From: Alcaligenaceae bacterium SAGV5
Lineage (GTDB): Bacteria; Pseudomonadota; Gammaproteobacteria; Burkholderiales; Burkholderiaceae_B
DNA length: 64,000 nt
Assembly (NCBI GenBank): GCA_009360345.1
Contig: SPDP01000002.1
Coordinates: 248,001 to 312,000, forward strand
Direction of reading: 5' to 3'
Below, one piece after another: positions 41,556 through 50,997 of the stretch. Within the stretch, counting starts at the first letter, position 1; every line of letters begins with the position of its first letter. A model generated the notes under the pieces. The model had not been told where the DNA came from. It saw nothing but the letters and a program-made list of their open reading frames with translations, and made no database searches. Both the position numbers and the translations under genes were made by a program.

Positions 41556-41590
41556 GTCATTGCTCCAGGTGCCGTGTGCGAAGCGCGCGG

Positions 41591-42301
41591 TCAGAGACCC
41601 ACGTAGCGTTGCCAGATGGCCGGGTCGGCGCCAAGCTCCCCCGAACTGCCTTCCCACGCCACGCGTCCGCGTTCGATGATAGTGTGCCGGTCCGCGATGG
41701 CGATCAGGCGCTCGACGTACTTGTCGATCACCAGCAGCGTCTGCCCGGCGCGCCGCAGCGCGGCCAGGCAGTCCCAGATCTCCTGCCGGATCAGCGGCGC
41801 CAGGCCCTCGGTGGCTTCGTCCAGGATCAGCAGGTGCGGGTTGGTCATCAGGGCGCGGCCGATGGCCAGCATCTGCTGTTCGCCGCCCGACAACTGGTTG
41901 CCCATGTTCCGCTCGCGCTCGCGCAGGCGCGGAAACAGGGCGTAGATGCGGTCCAGCGTCCAGGGCTCGGCCTGGCGGCTGCGGTTGGCGGCGAAAGCCG
42001 TCAGGTTCTCGCGCACGCTCAGGTTGGGGAAGATCTGCCGGCCCTCCGGTACGACCGCGATGCCCAGGCGGCCGATGCGGTGGGGCGACAGGCGGTCGAT
42101 GCGCTGGCCGAGAAAGCGCACCTCGCCGCCGCGCGACGGCGTCAGGCCCAGCAGGGTCCGCACCGTGGTGGTCTTGCCCATGCCGTTGCGGCCCAGCAGG
42201 GTGCGCATCGCGCCCACCCCGATGTCCAGCGACACGTCGAACAGGACCTGGCTGCTGCCGTAGGCGGCCTGCAAGCCCTTCACTTCCAGTACCGGTTCCA
42301 T
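41591..42301 (-). CDS. livF: Liv-type ABC transporter ATPase (LivF)
   Basis: A 236-aa ATPase with Walker A GRNGMGKTTT, signature LSGGEQQML and Walker B LLILDEA. The C-terminal GELGADPAIWQRYVGL is typical of LivF. With livG, livH, livM and the receptor it forms a complete high-affinity uptake system at the inner membrane. The gene starts 37 bp after livG. Confidence 0.93.
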   Translation of the reverse strand: MEPVLEVKGLQAAYGSSQVLFDVSLDIGVGAMRTLLGRNGMGKTTTVRTLLGLTPSRGGEVRFLGQRIDRLSPHRIGRLGIAVVPEGRQIFPNLSVRENLTAFAANRSRQAEPWTLDRIYALFPRLRERERNMGNQLSGGEQQMLAIGRALMTNPHLLILDEATEGLAPLIRQEIWDCLAALRRAGQTLLVIDKYVERLIAIADRHTIIERGRVAWEGSSGELGADPAIWQRYVGL

Positions 42302-42338
42302 GGCGCGTCTCCTTTTTCCATGTGGCTCGTCGTGCCGC

Positions 42339-43097
42339 TCATACGGTTGCCTCGTCGCCCAGGTAGGCCCGGCACACGTCGGCGTTGCGGCGGATCGCCT
42401 CGGGCGAGCCGGTGGCGATCACGCGTCCATAGACCAGGACCGAGAGGCGGTCGGCCAGGCGGAACACGGCGTGCATGTCGTGCTCGACCAGCAGCATGGT
42501 GATCTCGCCGCGCAGGCCCAGCAGCAGTTCCACCATGGCCTCGGACTCCTCGGGCCCCATGCCGGCCATGGGTTCGTCCAGCAGCAGCAGGCTGGGGGAC
42601 GTGGCCAGCGCCAGGGCTACCTCCAGCTTGCGTTGCTCGCCATGGGACAGACTGTGGGTGAAGGCGTCCGCGCGGGCGGCCAGGCCGACCCGGTCGAGCG
42701 CGCGCCGGGCCTGCGCATACACGTCCGCTTCGCGCCGCACCGGCCGCCAGCAGCCGGCGGCGCCACCCGTGCGCGCCTGCACCGCCAGCGCCACGTTGTC
42801 CAGCACGCTGAAGGACTTGAACACGCTCGTGATCTGGTACGAGCGGGCCAGGCCCAGGCCGACGCGCCGGTGCATGGGGAGCCGGGTGATGTCGGCGCCG
42901 TCCATCGAGATCGTGCCCGCATCCGGCCGCAGCGCCCCGGAGATCTGGTGGATCAGCGTGGTCTTGCCCGCGCCGTTGGGGCCGATCAGGGCGTGGATCT
43001 CACCCACCCTGACTTCGAAGCTGGCCTGGTCGGTGGCGGTCAGTCCGCCGAACCGTTTGACCAGCCCGGACACGTGCAGCTTGCAGGAATCAGCCAT
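42339..43097 (-). CDS. livG: Liv-type ABC transporter ATPase (LivG)
   Basis: A 252-aa ATPase with Walker A GPNGAGKTTL, a LSHGEQRKLEVALAL signature and Walker B LLLLDEP. The insertion between Walker A and signature and the AYQ(I/V)TSVFKSFSVLDNV-like segment (RSYQITSVFKSFSVLDNV) are typical of LivG. Its start overlaps the livM 3' end by 8 bp. Confidence 0.93.
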   Translation of the reverse strand: MADSCKLHVSGLVKRFGGLTATDQASFEVRVGEIHALIGPNGAGKTTLIHQISGALRPDAGTISMDGADITRLPMHRRVGLGLARSYQITSVFKSFSVLDNVALAVQARTGGAAGCWRPVRREADVYAQARRALDRVGLAARADAFTHSLSHGEQRKLEVALALATSPSLLLLDEPMAGMGPEESEAMVELLLGLRGEITMLLVEHDMHAVFRLADRLSVLVYGRVIATGSPEAIRRNADVCRAYLGDEATV

Positions 43098-44040
43098 GGC
43101 GCCACCTCGTGGCCAGGCTCAGGGCGCCGTTGCGGGCGTACAGCACCGCGGCCAGCAGCAGGATGCCCAGCGGCAGCTGCCAGTACAGCGTCAGGCCCGA
43201 CAGGTACTCTTCGGCCACCAGCAACAGCGCGGCGCCCACGACGCCGCCGTACAGGTAGCCCACCCCGCCCAGGATGACCATGATCATCAGCGAGCCCGAT
43301 TGCGTCCAGTACATCAGGCCGGGGCTGACCATGCCGGCCTGGTTCGCGACCAGCGCGCCCGCCAGCCCGGCCGCGCCGCCGGCGATGACGAAGGCCGCGA
43401 GCTTGATGCGGAACACCGGATAGCCGATGGCCTCCATGCGCGTCTCGTTCTCGCGGATGGCCTGCAGGGCGCGGCCGAAGCGGGCGTTGACCAGCCGCTG
43501 CATCAGCCACATGGCCACGGCCAGGATGGCCAGCACGACGTAGTAGAAGGTCAGGTCGGACGAGGCGTCCAGGCCGAAGGGCAGGGCCGAACGGGCCGCC
43601 AGCGGCATGCCGTCGTCGCCGCCGTAGGCGTTCAGCGAGACGAACACGTAGTACAGCATCTGCGCGAAGGCCAGGGTGATCATGATGAAGTACACCCCGC
43701 GCGTGCGCAGGCTGACCACGCCGATCAGCCACGCCGCCAGCGCGGCGGCGGCGGTGGCCGCGGGCCAGGCGATCCAGGCCGAGTCCACGCCGGCGTCCAT
43801 CAGGATGGCCACCGTATAGGCGCCTATGCCCAGGAACGCGGCGTGGCCGAAACAGACCATGCCGCCGAAGCCCATGACGAGGTTCAGGCTGGACGCCGCC
43901 AGTGCGAAGATCATGATGCGCGCGGCCAGGTCGACGTAGAAGCCCTGGCCCAGCCAGTCCGCGCCCAGCGGAAAGGCCACGGCCAGCGCCAGCAGGACGG
44001 CGCCGGTCCGGCGGCCCAGGATTTGGTCCAGTGGTGCCAT
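43090..44040 (-). CDS. livM: Liv-type ABC transporter permease (LivM)
   Basis: A 316-aa permease with about eight to ten helices. Typical LivM blocks are SLNLVMGFGGMVCFGHAAFLGIGAY and GVYFIMITLAFAQMLY, and ALQAIRENETRMEAIGYP is the cytoplasmic loop (EAA-like) that meets the ATPases. The ATG at 44040 lies 2 bp after the livH stop. Confidence 0.93.
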   Translation of the reverse strand: MAPLDQILGRRTGAVLLALAVAFPLGADWLGQGFYVDLAARIMIFALAASSLNLVMGFGGMVCFGHAAFLGIGAYTVAILMDAGVDSAWIAWPAATAAAALAAWLIGVVSLRTRGVYFIMITLAFAQMLYYVFVSLNAYGGDDGMPLAARSALPFGLDASSDLTFYYVVLAILAVAMWLMQRLVNARFGRALQAIRENETRMEAIGYPVFRIKLAAFVIAGGAAGLAGALVANQAGMVSPGLMYWTQSGSLMIMVILGGVGYLYGGVVGAALLLVAEEYLSGLTLYWQLPLGILLLAAVLYARNGALSLATRWRHG

Positions 44041-44042
44041 GG

Positions 44043-44954
44043 TTACCCCCGTGCAGGAAACAGGCCCTGCGGCTTCCAGAACAGCACGGCCGCCATCAGG
44101 ACATAGATCAGGATCGAGGCCAGCGTCGGCCCCAGGTTCGAGGCGACCGCGGGCGAGAACACCGTGCCCAGCGCGCCGGGCACCAGCGTGCGGCCGACGG
44201 TGTCGACCATGCCCACCATCAGCGAGCCGGCCAGCGCGCCGCGGATCGAGCCGATGCCGCCGATCACGACCACCACGAAAGCCAGGATCAGGATGCTCTC
44301 GCCCATGCCTACCTGCACCGACAGCAGCGGGCCCAGCAACGCGCCGGCCACGGCGCACAGCAGCGCGCCCAGGCCGAACACCAGCGTGAACAGGCGCTTG
44401 ATGTCCACGCCCATGACGGTCGCCATCTCGCGGTTCGAGGCGCCCGCCCTCACCCACATGCCGACGCGCGTGCGCGCCACCACCAGGTACAGCAGCAGGG
44501 CCACCGCCAGGCCCACGCCGATCACCAGCAGGCGATAGGACGGGTACTGGATGCCCGCCAGGTCGACCGGGCCCGAGAACAGTTCGGGCAGCGCCAGCCG
44601 GCGCGGCTGCGGGCCCCAGATCATGCGCACGGCCTCGTTGCCGATCAGGATCAGCGCGAACGTCGCCAGCACCTGCGACAGGTGATCGCGCTGGTACAGC
44701 GTGCGCAGCACGGTCGTCTCCAGCAGCATGCCGATGGCCGCGGTGGCCAGCATCGCCAGCAGCATCGCCAGCAGGAACGAACCGGTGGGCTCCACCAGCG
44801 CGGCGGTCAGGTAGGCGCCGAACATGTACAGCGAGCCGTGGGCAAGGTTGATCATGTCCATGATGCCGAACACCAGCGTCAGGCCCGCGGCCAGCAGGAA
44901 CAGCATCAGGCCGAACTGGACGCCGTTCAGCGCGGACTCGATGACCGTGCTCAT
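44043..44954 (-). CDS. livH: Liv-type ABC transporter permease (LivH)
   Basis: A 303-aa permease with about eight helices. FGLMLFLLAAGLTLVFGIMD and INLAHGSLYMFGAY are LivH hallmarks, and GIGSIRGALAGSLMVG lies near the C-terminus. Its ATG overlaps the stop of the FMN-reductase gene (ATGA), so a flavin enzyme is embedded in a transporter operon and translated with it. Confidence 0.93.
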   Translation of the reverse strand: MSTVIESALNGVQFGLMLFLLAAGLTLVFGIMDMINLAHGSLYMFGAYLTAALVEPTGSFLLAMLLAMLATAAIGMLLETTVLRTLYQRDHLSQVLATFALILIGNEAVRMIWGPQPRRLALPELFSGPVDLAGIQYPSYRLLVIGVGLAVALLLYLVVARTRVGMWVRAGASNREMATVMGVDIKRLFTLVFGLGALLCAVAGALLGPLLSVQVGMGESILILAFVVVVIGGIGSIRGALAGSLMVGMVDTVGRTLVPGALGTVFSPAVASNLGPTLASILIYVLMAAVLFWKPQGLFPARG

Positions 44955-45529
44955 GAGACGCCTCGTCCCGCCTTCGCGGCCAGCGCCGCTCCCAGTTGGC
45001 GGGCGAGCTGGCGCGAGGTTTCGTTCAGCAGGTTGCCGCCGGCATCGAAGGCATGCTGGGCCTGCGGCAGCAGCACTTCGTCGGGCAGCACGATCGCGCC
45101 CATCTTGTTGAAGATGCCGCGCGCATGGGTGACCGCGCGGATGCCGCCGAACGGGCTCATCGAGGCCGCCAGCAGCGCGACCATCTTCCCCCGGTAGGGA
45201 AGCAGGCCGTCCTCGCCGTCGATGGGACGCGAGCACCAGTCCAGCGCGTTCTTGAGCAGGGCGCTGATCGATCCGTTGTACTCGGGCGTGGCGACCAGCA
45301 GGGCGTCGTGCTCGGCGATCAGGCCGCGCAGGACCAGCGCGTTGTCGGGCACGCCGGACCGCATCTCGTCATCGCCGTCGTAGATCGGCATGGGATAGTC
45401 GCGCAGGTCGACCTGCGTGACCTCGGCGCCGGCGGCGCGGGCGCCGTCGGCCGCCACCGCCAGCAGCAGTTTGTTCAGCGACGCGCCGCGCGAGCTGCCG
45501 GCGAAAGCGAGTATCTTGGGAGTTGCCAT
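44951..45529 (-). CDS. NADPH-dependent FMN reductase (flavodoxin-like)
   Basis: A 192-aa flavodoxin-fold reductase. The FMN phosphate-binding loop is FAGSSRGASLNK (about 9-20), and TPEYNGSISALLKNALDW is the second conserved block of the ChrR/azoreductase/NADPH-dependent FMN reductase family. Members reduce quinones, azo or nitro compounds, or supply reduced flavin. It lies between the receptor and livH genes, with a coupled overlap to livH, suggesting that it acts on the imported compound. Confidence 0.9.
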   Translation of the reverse strand: MATPKILAFAGSSRGASLNKLLLAVAADGARAAGAEVTQVDLRDYPMPIYDGDDEMRSGVPDNALVLRGLIAEHDALLVATPEYNGSISALLKNALDWCSRPIDGEDGLLPYRGKMVALLAASMSPFGGIRAVTHARGIFNKMGAIVLPDEVLLPQAQHAFDAGGNLLNETSRQLARQLGAALAAKAGRGVS

Positions 45530-45550
45530 GGTTGAATCCTCGTGGTCCGG

Positions 45551-46723
45551 TCAGGGGTTTTTCATCTTGCAGGCGCCGGCATAGCTGTCGGTGTGCGCGG
45601 TCATGATCTTGCCGACCGTCTTGTTGGTGACGCGGCCGGACTCGTCCTTGCGCACCTCGCGCAGATAGAAATCGTTGATCGGGAACTGGTTGGTGTTGAA
45701 CTTGAAGGCGCCCCGCACGGACTCGAACCGGGCCGCGGCGATGGCGTCGTGCAGCGCGCGCTTGTCCCCGATGTTCCCCTTCACGTCGGCCACCGCGCGG
45801 TCCAAGAGGCGCACCACGTCATAGCCCTGGAAGGCGTACATCGACGGCAGCCGGCCGTAGCGCTGCTGGAAGCGCGCGACGAAGTTGCGGTTGGCGGCGT
45901 TGTCCAGGTCCCAGGCCCAGTGCGACGAATTCTGCAGGCCGACCATCGCCTCGCCCAGCGCCTGGATGGTGTCCTCGTCGGCGGAATACCCCGGCACGAA
46001 GTACGGCACCTCGCGCGCCAGCCCGGCGGCCTGGAACTGCTTGATGAAGTTGATGCCCATGCCGCCGGGCAGGAAGAAGAACAGCGCATCCGGCTTCTGG
46101 GCGCGGATCCTGGCGATCTCGGACGCGAAGTCCAGTTCGCCCAGCTTGACGTAGATCTCGTCGGCCACGCTGCCCTTGAAGGTGCGCTTGAAGCCTTCCA
46201 GGTTTTCTTTGCCGCCCGTGTAGTTGGGCGCCATGATGACCACGCGCTTATAACCCTTGTCGCTCATGTGGCGGCCCATGGCCTCGCTCTGGCCGTCGTT
46301 CTGCCAGGCCAGCCCGAAGAAGTACGGATTGCACTGCGCGCCGGCCAGCGAGGCGGGCCCCGCCGCGGCGCTGATGTAGAACGTCCTGGCCGCGAAGGTG
46401 GGCGCGCCCACCGCCATCATCACGTTCGAATACACCACGCCGGTCATGAAATCGACCTTGTCGCGCTTGATGAACTTGTCGGCAAGTTGCTTGCCGACGA
46501 CCGGGTTGGCCTGGTCGTCGCCTTCCACCACCTCGACGGGCAGGCCGCCGATCCGGTTGCCGGTCTCGTCCAGGCCGAGCCGGAATCCGTCCCGGATTTC
46601 CGTTCCCAGCGCCGCCAGAGGTCCGGACAGCGTGCTGATGAAACCTATCTTCACCTTGTCCGCGGCGTGGGCGGACATTCCCAAAAGCATTGCGAACGGC
46701 AACGCGAACCATTTGACGTGCAT
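45551..46723 (-). CDS. Liv-type ABC substrate-binding protein
   Basis: A 390-aa periplasmic receptor with a signal peptide (MHVKWFALPFAMLLGMSAHA) and mature start KVKIGFISTLSGPLAALG. It is the receptor of the LivHMGF transporter encoded downstream and a paralogue of the orphan receptor at 34269. Receptors of this family near catabolic genes commonly bind aromatic acids; here a (nitro)benzoate-type ligand is inferred from the neighbouring lyase-like gene. AGGGG precedes the ATG. Confidence 0.92.
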   Translation of the reverse strand: MHVKWFALPFAMLLGMSAHAADKVKIGFISTLSGPLAALGTEIRDGFRLGLDETGNRIGGLPVEVVEGDDQANPVVGKQLADKFIKRDKVDFMTGVVYSNVMMAVGAPTFAARTFYISAAAGPASLAGAQCNPYFFGLAWQNDGQSEAMGRHMSDKGYKRVVIMAPNYTGGKENLEGFKRTFKGSVADEIYVKLGELDFASEIARIRAQKPDALFFFLPGGMGINFIKQFQAAGLAREVPYFVPGYSADEDTIQALGEAMVGLQNSSHWAWDLDNAANRNFVARFQQRYGRLPSMYAFQGYDVVRLLDRAVADVKGNIGDKRALHDAIAAARFESVRGAFKFNTNQFPINDFYLREVRKDESGRVTNKTVGKIMTAHTDSYAGACKMKNP

Positions 46724-46786
46724 GATGGATACCCCTGGATGTGGAACGTTGAGATGGGAACCGGGGTGCTGCAAGAGAGGCGCCGT

Positions 46787-47302
46787 TCAGGGCGCCGAAG
46801 GCGGGTTCCTGTATTCGATCTGGCCGCCGGGCAGGAAGAACAGCATGGTGACCCTGCCGCCCGTGACGGTCGGGAAGTGCGAGCTGTCGGGCGGAAAGAC
46901 CTTCCAGCCCGCGCCGGCGCCGCAGAAGCGGCCGGTCTCGTCCACGGGGCCGATCATGTTGATCTCGCCCAGCGGGTGCCGGTGATAGTGGCCCGGCACG
47001 TTGCGCAGGCAGCCGCTTTCCACCGTGAATCCATCCGTGTCGGGCGAGGCATGGGCGATCCGGCCCCGTCGATAGTCGGGGCCGTCTATTTCGGCATAGC
47101 AGGACCAGCCTTCGTCCATGCCGCGGCGCAGCAGCGCCAGCAGGCGGGCATAGCCTTCGGTGTGCGCGCCGTAGCGCTCGTTCAATGCGGCCTCCAGTTC
47201 GGGGCCGAGCGGACGGCCGCCGATGAAGTCCAGCAGTTCCCTGACCGCCTGCATCATCTCGGCCTTGCTGGGGCCGGTGGGCAATTCCGATTGCGTGTTC
47301 AT
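46787..47302 (-). CDS. DUF4863 / 4-hydroxylaminobenzoate lyase-like protein
   Basis: A 171-aa small protein. The blocks GHYHRHPLGEINMIGPVDE, GAGWKVFPPDSSHFPTVTGG and MLFFLPGGQIEY follow, to my knowledge, the PnbB (4-hydroxylaminobenzoate lyase, DUF4863) family, cupin-like with His in HYHRHP and a conserved GEIN. PnbB converts 4-hydroxylaminobenzoate to protocatechuate with release of ammonia. It is the first gene of the operon with an ABC transporter and two flavin enzymes, and diverges from a LysR gene. The substrate is inferred. Confidence 0.75.
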   Translation of the reverse strand: MNTQSELPTGPSKAEMMQAVRELLDFIGGRPLGPELEAALNERYGAHTEGYARLLALLRRGMDEGWSCYAEIDGPDYRRGRIAHASPDTDGFTVESGCLRNVPGHYHRHPLGEINMIGPVDETGRFCGAGAGWKVFPPDSSHFPTVTGGRVTMLFFLPGGQIEYRNPPSAP

Positions 47303-47452
47303 CGCTGCTACCTGTACGTGTGGGTCTACCTGCATGTCGAGCGAATGCTAGGGACTAACGACCCGTGGCACTAGGAGCGCCGACCGTATAATCGTTCGTA
47401 GAAAAAGTATGAAAGCGCGGCCCGCGCACGGGCGTATCCTGGGAAGCTCGCC

Positions 47453-48457
47453 ATGGATCTGATTTCCTCGCTCCTCGCTTTCCTGCGCGTCGCGGAAACC
47501 GGCTCGTTCTCGGTGGTCGCCAGCGAACGCGGCGTCACCCAGCCCGCCGTTTCCCGGCAGGTGCGCGCGTTGGAGGAACACGTCGGCATGCGGCTGGTCC
47601 AGCGCAGCACGACCGGCGTGGTCCTGACCGAGGAAGGACGTAATCTGTTGCCGGCGGCCCGCAATCTGGTCGAAGCCGCCGAAAGCCTCAGCGTCTCCGC
47701 CAGCCCGGCCCAGGCCCGGCCGACCGGCAAGGTCCGGCTGAGCCTGCCCGCGCCGCTGGCCCTGCATATATGCGGCCACGCGCGCGCGTTGCTCGACAGC
47801 CATCCCAGCCTGAGCCTGGACATGGTGGTGCGCGACAGCACCAGCAACCTCATCGAGGACGGCCTGGATCTCGAAGTGCGCCTGGGACCCATCGACGACA
47901 GTTCGCTGATCTCGCGGCGGGTGGGCATGACCTCGGCATTCCTGGTGGCCGCGCCGTCCTATCTGGCCGGCCGGCCGTTGCCCCGGTCTCCCCAGGACCT
48001 GCGCAACCACGAGTGCGTGGTCTACAGCCGGTGGGGCAAGGACGATACCTGGTGGTTCGAGGCGTCCGAGGGGCAGTTCTCGGTGAACGTGCCGTGCCGG
48101 CTGCGGGCGAACAATGCGTCGGCCGTGCACCAGGCCGTGCTGGGCGGCAATGGCATCGCCATCCTATCGCACCTGATGGTGGCGGACGACCTGCGAACGG
48201 GGCGATTGGTCTCGCTGTTGCCGGAGTTTCCACCGGCGCGCCTGCCGCTCTACATCGTCTATCCGTCGCGCCGCAATCTGCCTTTGCGCACGCGCGTGGT
48301 CATCGAATTCATCGCCGAGCTGCTCAAGGCCGATCCGGCCATGCGCGACCGGACCGCATGGCCTCGCCCGGCGTCCGGCGCACCGGATGCGGGCCGCGGG
48401 CAGAACGCCGTCGGCGCGGCGCTGGCATCCGTGGACGCGGCCGGCGAGCGTCGCTAG
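47453..48457 (+). CDS. LysR-family regulator
   Basis: A 334-aa LysR regulator of the CrgA/DsdC-like AaeR branch (MDLISSLLAFLRVAETGSFS...GVTQPAVSRQVRALEEHVG). The effector domain starts near residue 92, and the C-terminal ~35 residues are an Ala/Gly/Arg-rich extension. It diverges from the lyase/ABC/flavin operon over a 150-bp gap with a TATAAT-like box near 47385, so it probably controls that operon. It converges with the FlxA-like gene 4 bp downstream. Confidence 0.9.
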   Translation: MDLISSLLAFLRVAETGSFSVVASERGVTQPAVSRQVRALEEHVGMRLVQRSTTGVVLTEEGRNLLPAARNLVEAAESLSVSASPAQARPTGKVRLSLPAPLALHICGHARALLDSHPSLSLDMVVRDSTSNLIEDGLDLEVRLGPIDDSSLISRRVGMTSAFLVAAPSYLAGRPLPRSPQDLRNHECVVYSRWGKDDTWWFEASEGQFSVNVPCRLRANNASAVHQAVLGGNGIAILSHLMVADDLRTGRLVSLLPEFPPARLPLYIVYPSRRNLPLRTRVVIEFIAELLKADPAMRDRTAWPRPASGAPDAGRGQNAVGAALASVDAAGERR

Positions 48458-48461
48458 CCGT

Positions 48462-48899
48462 TCAGGCCTGGGTATCCACCAGCGAGCCGGCGGCGCTTTC
48501 CCCCGACCGTTCGAGTTCCTTGGCCAGTTCGGTCATCGCCGTCTGCAGCGCGCCGGCCAGGCTGTTGATCCGGGATTGCGCCGAGGCCACGGCCCGGGCC
48601 TTGGCCTCGGCCGGCATGGCGCTGGCGCGCAGCCGCTCCATTTCCGCCTGGGCCTGCGCCAGTTGTTTCTGCAATTCCTTGATGCGTTTTTTCAGCGCCT
48701 TCACCGCAAAGGAGTCGCTGCTGTCGCCGCCGTCCGCCTCGGCGGCCTTGTCCTTGGCCCTTTCGCCGGCCGGGACGCCCAGGCCCCGCAGGACGGCCGA
48801 GGCATCGGCCGCCGGAGCGGCTGCCTGGCCTTCCGCCTCGCCTGGCAGCCGCAGGTGCGAGATCGACAACGACGCGGAAATGGGGGTGACGGGCGGCAT
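48462..48899 (-). CDS. small coiled-coil protein, FlxA-like
   Basis: A 145-aa soluble protein. The first ~60 residues are Ala/Gly/Pro-rich and probably disordered. The middle (ALKKRIKELQKQLAQAQAEM, about 68-87) and the segment ARAVASAQSRINSLAGALQTA are strong coiled-coil predictions, a layout like FlxA-like proteins. Function unknown. It is followed on the same strand, upstream, by nothing closer than the AEC transporter gene end at 48967. Confidence 0.7.
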   Translation of the reverse strand: MPPVTPISASLSISHLRLPGEAEGQAAAPAADASAVLRGLGVPAGERAKDKAAEADGGDSSDSFAVKALKKRIKELQKQLAQAQAEMERLRASAMPAEAKARAVASAQSRINSLAGALQTAMTELAKELERSGESAAGSLVDTQA

Positions 48900-48966
48900 G
48901 GCGTGGGTTCCGGGCGGAGCATGCCCGGATTAACGGCCCCGATGCCCGGGACTTGAGCGTGCCGGC

Positions 48967-49872
48967 TCAGCCCGCCACGGGCGAACCCAGCAGCCAGAGC
49001 AGGAAGGGCGCCAGGATCAGGAACACCACGGTCGAGATCAGCACGGCGCCCGCCGCCGTGTCGCCCATGTCGGTATAGCGGCGCGCGTACATATAGCTGA
49101 CCACCGCGCAGGGCATGCCCATCTGCAGGGCCATGTTGCCGATCATGTCGGCCGGCAGCCCGACCAGCCAGGCCGCCGCCGCGCCCGTGGCCAGGCCCAC
49201 CACGAGCCGGATGGCACCGATGATGCCGCCCAGCCGCAGGCCTGCCGCGGGGATCAGCGCCAGCGCGTGGCCCAGTCCCAGCAGCATCAGCGGCACGGTC
49301 ATGCTGCCCAGCAATTGGGCCGACTCCATGATCCACCGGGGCGGGGTGTAGTCGAACAGGCGGCAGGCCACGGCCAGCACCGAGGCGATCAGGATGGGGC
49401 TTTTCCACGCCGCCGGCATGCCGTTGGCGCTGGGCAGCGTGCGCACGCCCACGGTGTGCTGGATGAACGAGCAGACGGCGAAGAACGCGATCGAGGTCGA
49501 CAGGCCGGCGTCGCCGAAGGCCAGGTGGGTGATGGGCAGCCCCAGGTTGCCGGCGTTGGGGAAGGTCGTGGTCTGGAGCAGCTTGCGCACCGGCAGCTTG
49601 CACAGCCTGAGCGCCAGCGCCGAGATGCCCATGCACAGGGCCAGCGCCAGCACCGTGGCGCCCGCGACCGTGGCCATGATCTCGTTGCTGAGCTGGGTCG
49701 TGACCAGGGTATTGAACACCAGCGCCGGCGTGGTGACGGTGGTGGCCAGCACCGTGACGAACTGCGCCGGGAAGGCGTGTCCCAGCTTGCCCCAGGTGGT
49801 GCCGACGCCGATGACCACCATGAGCGGGGCCAGCAGGCTGAGAATGGAGAAATAGATGTGGAAGACGCCCAT
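48967..49872 (-). CDS. AEC-family (auxin efflux carrier-type) transporter
   Basis: A 301-aa inner-membrane protein of about ten helices in the two-fold AEC/PIN-like arrangement. TTTFPNAGNLGLPITHLAFG is the conserved Asn/Gly-rich crossover block of the first half, and QMGMPCAVVSYMYARRY that of the second. Family members carry malate, malonate and other carboxylates. It is 213 bp behind kdgD on the same strand and could move a sugar acid or product; the gap (49873-50085) shows no gene. The start at 49872 puts the first helix at the N-terminus. Confidence 0.88.
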   Translation of the reverse strand: MGVFHIYFSILSLLAPLMVVIGVGTTWGKLGHAFPAQFVTVLATTVTTPALVFNTLVTTQLSNEIMATVAGATVLALALCMGISALALRLCKLPVRKLLQTTTFPNAGNLGLPITHLAFGDAGLSTSIAFFAVCSFIQHTVGVRTLPSANGMPAAWKSPILIASVLAVACRLFDYTPPRWIMESAQLLGSMTVPLMLLGLGHALALIPAAGLRLGGIIGAIRLVVGLATGAAAAWLVGLPADMIGNMALQMGMPCAVVSYMYARRYTDMGDTAAGAVLISTVVFLILAPFLLWLLGSPVAG

Positions 49873-50085
49873 CAGGCGGCTCCCCGGGGGAGCGGGGCGA
49901 ACGGGAAGGGCGGTGGGAGTCGGTGCATTGCGGTGCGTGGGGGCACGAGGCGGCGGGCAAGGGTGTAACAAGGCGCCGGGCAGGCCCGGTGCGGGTCCCC
50001 GCAAGGATAGCGCGAAACACCAGGCCGTCGCTCATCTCCCATGGGCGCCGCGCCGGCGCCCCCCGTATCGGCGTGGCCGTGGCGC

Positions 50086-50997
50086 CTACTGCCCGCCCAC
50101 CTTCTCGATCAGCGCCGCCAGGCGTTGCATCTCGTCCTGGTCCAGGTCCGTCAGCGGCGCGCGCACCGGGCCCGCGTCGCGGCCGACCAGGCGAGCGCCG
50201 GCCTTGACGATGCTGACCGCGTAGCCGGCGCGGCGGTTGCGGATTTCCAGGTAGGGCAGGAAGAAATCGTCCAGCAGCCGGCCGATGGTCTGCGCGTCGT
50301 CCCGCGCTACGGCGTGGTAGAACGCCATCGCGGTCTTGGGAATGAAGTTGAACACGGCCGACGAGTACACGGGTACGCCCAACGCCTTGTAGGCCGCCGC
50401 GTAGACCTCCGCCGTGGGCAGCCCGCCCAGGTAGGCGAAGCGGTCGCCCAGGCCGCGACGCACGCGCACCATGGCCTCGATGTCGCCCATGCCGTCCTTG
50501 AAGCCGATCAGGTTGGGGCAGCGGTCGGCCAGGCGCGACAGCGCCGCCGGCCCCAGCCGCGAGTTGGCGCGGTTGTAGAAGATCACCCCTATGTCCAGCG
50601 ACTTGCAGACCTCCTCCACGTGGGCCTCGATGCCGGCTTCGCTGGCCTCGGTCAGGTAGTGGGGCATCAAGAGGACGCCCTTGGCGCCCAGGCGCTGCGC
50701 TTCCTGCGCATAGGCGATGGCCGTGCGGGTGGGGCCGCCGGCGCCCGCCAGGATGGGAACGCGGTTCTCGCACACGTCCACGGCCGTCTTCACCACGGCC
50801 GAATAATCGGCCGGCGTCAGCGAAAAGAACTCGCCCGTGCCGCCCGCCGCGAACAGCGCGCTGGCCCCGTAGGGGGCCAGCCATTCCAGCCGGGCGGCGT
50901 AGCCCTTGGGCGCGAAATCGCCGTTCTGGTCGAAATCGGTGACGGGAAAAGAGAGCAATCCCTGGGAAATCGTGGCCTTCAGCTCTTGAGGGGTCAT
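50086..50997 (-). CDS. kdgD: 5-dehydro-4-deoxyglucarate dehydratase
   Basis: A 303-aa class I aldolase-type TIM barrel of the DapA family. The Schiff-base Lys is K167 ([10 protein letters not shown]) and the catalytic Tyr is Y141 (VIFYNRAN). The opening [22 protein letters not shown] and [11 protein letters not shown] are specific to this dehydratase, which converts 5-dehydro-4-deoxy-D-glucarate to 2,5-dioxopentanoate in D-glucarate/galactarate breakdown. No glucarate dehydratase or dioxopentanoate dehydrogenase gene is in the window. A GntR gene ends 118 bp upstream on the same strand. Confidence 0.93.
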   Translation of the reverse strand: MTPQELKATISQGLLSFPVTDFDQNGDFAPKGYAARLEWLAPYGASALFAAGGTGEFFSLTPADYSAVVKTAVDVCENRVPILAGAGGPTRTAIAYAQEAQRLGAKGVLLMPHYLTEASEAGIEAHVEEVCKSLDIGVIFYNRANSRLGPAALSRLADRCPNLIGFKDGMGDIEAMVRVRRGLGDRFAYLGGLPTAEVYAAAYKALGVPVYSSAVFNFIPKTAMAFYHAVARDDAQTIGRLLDDFFLPYLEIRNRRAGYAVSIVKAGARLVGRDAGPVRAPLTDLDQDEMQRLAALIEKVGGQ

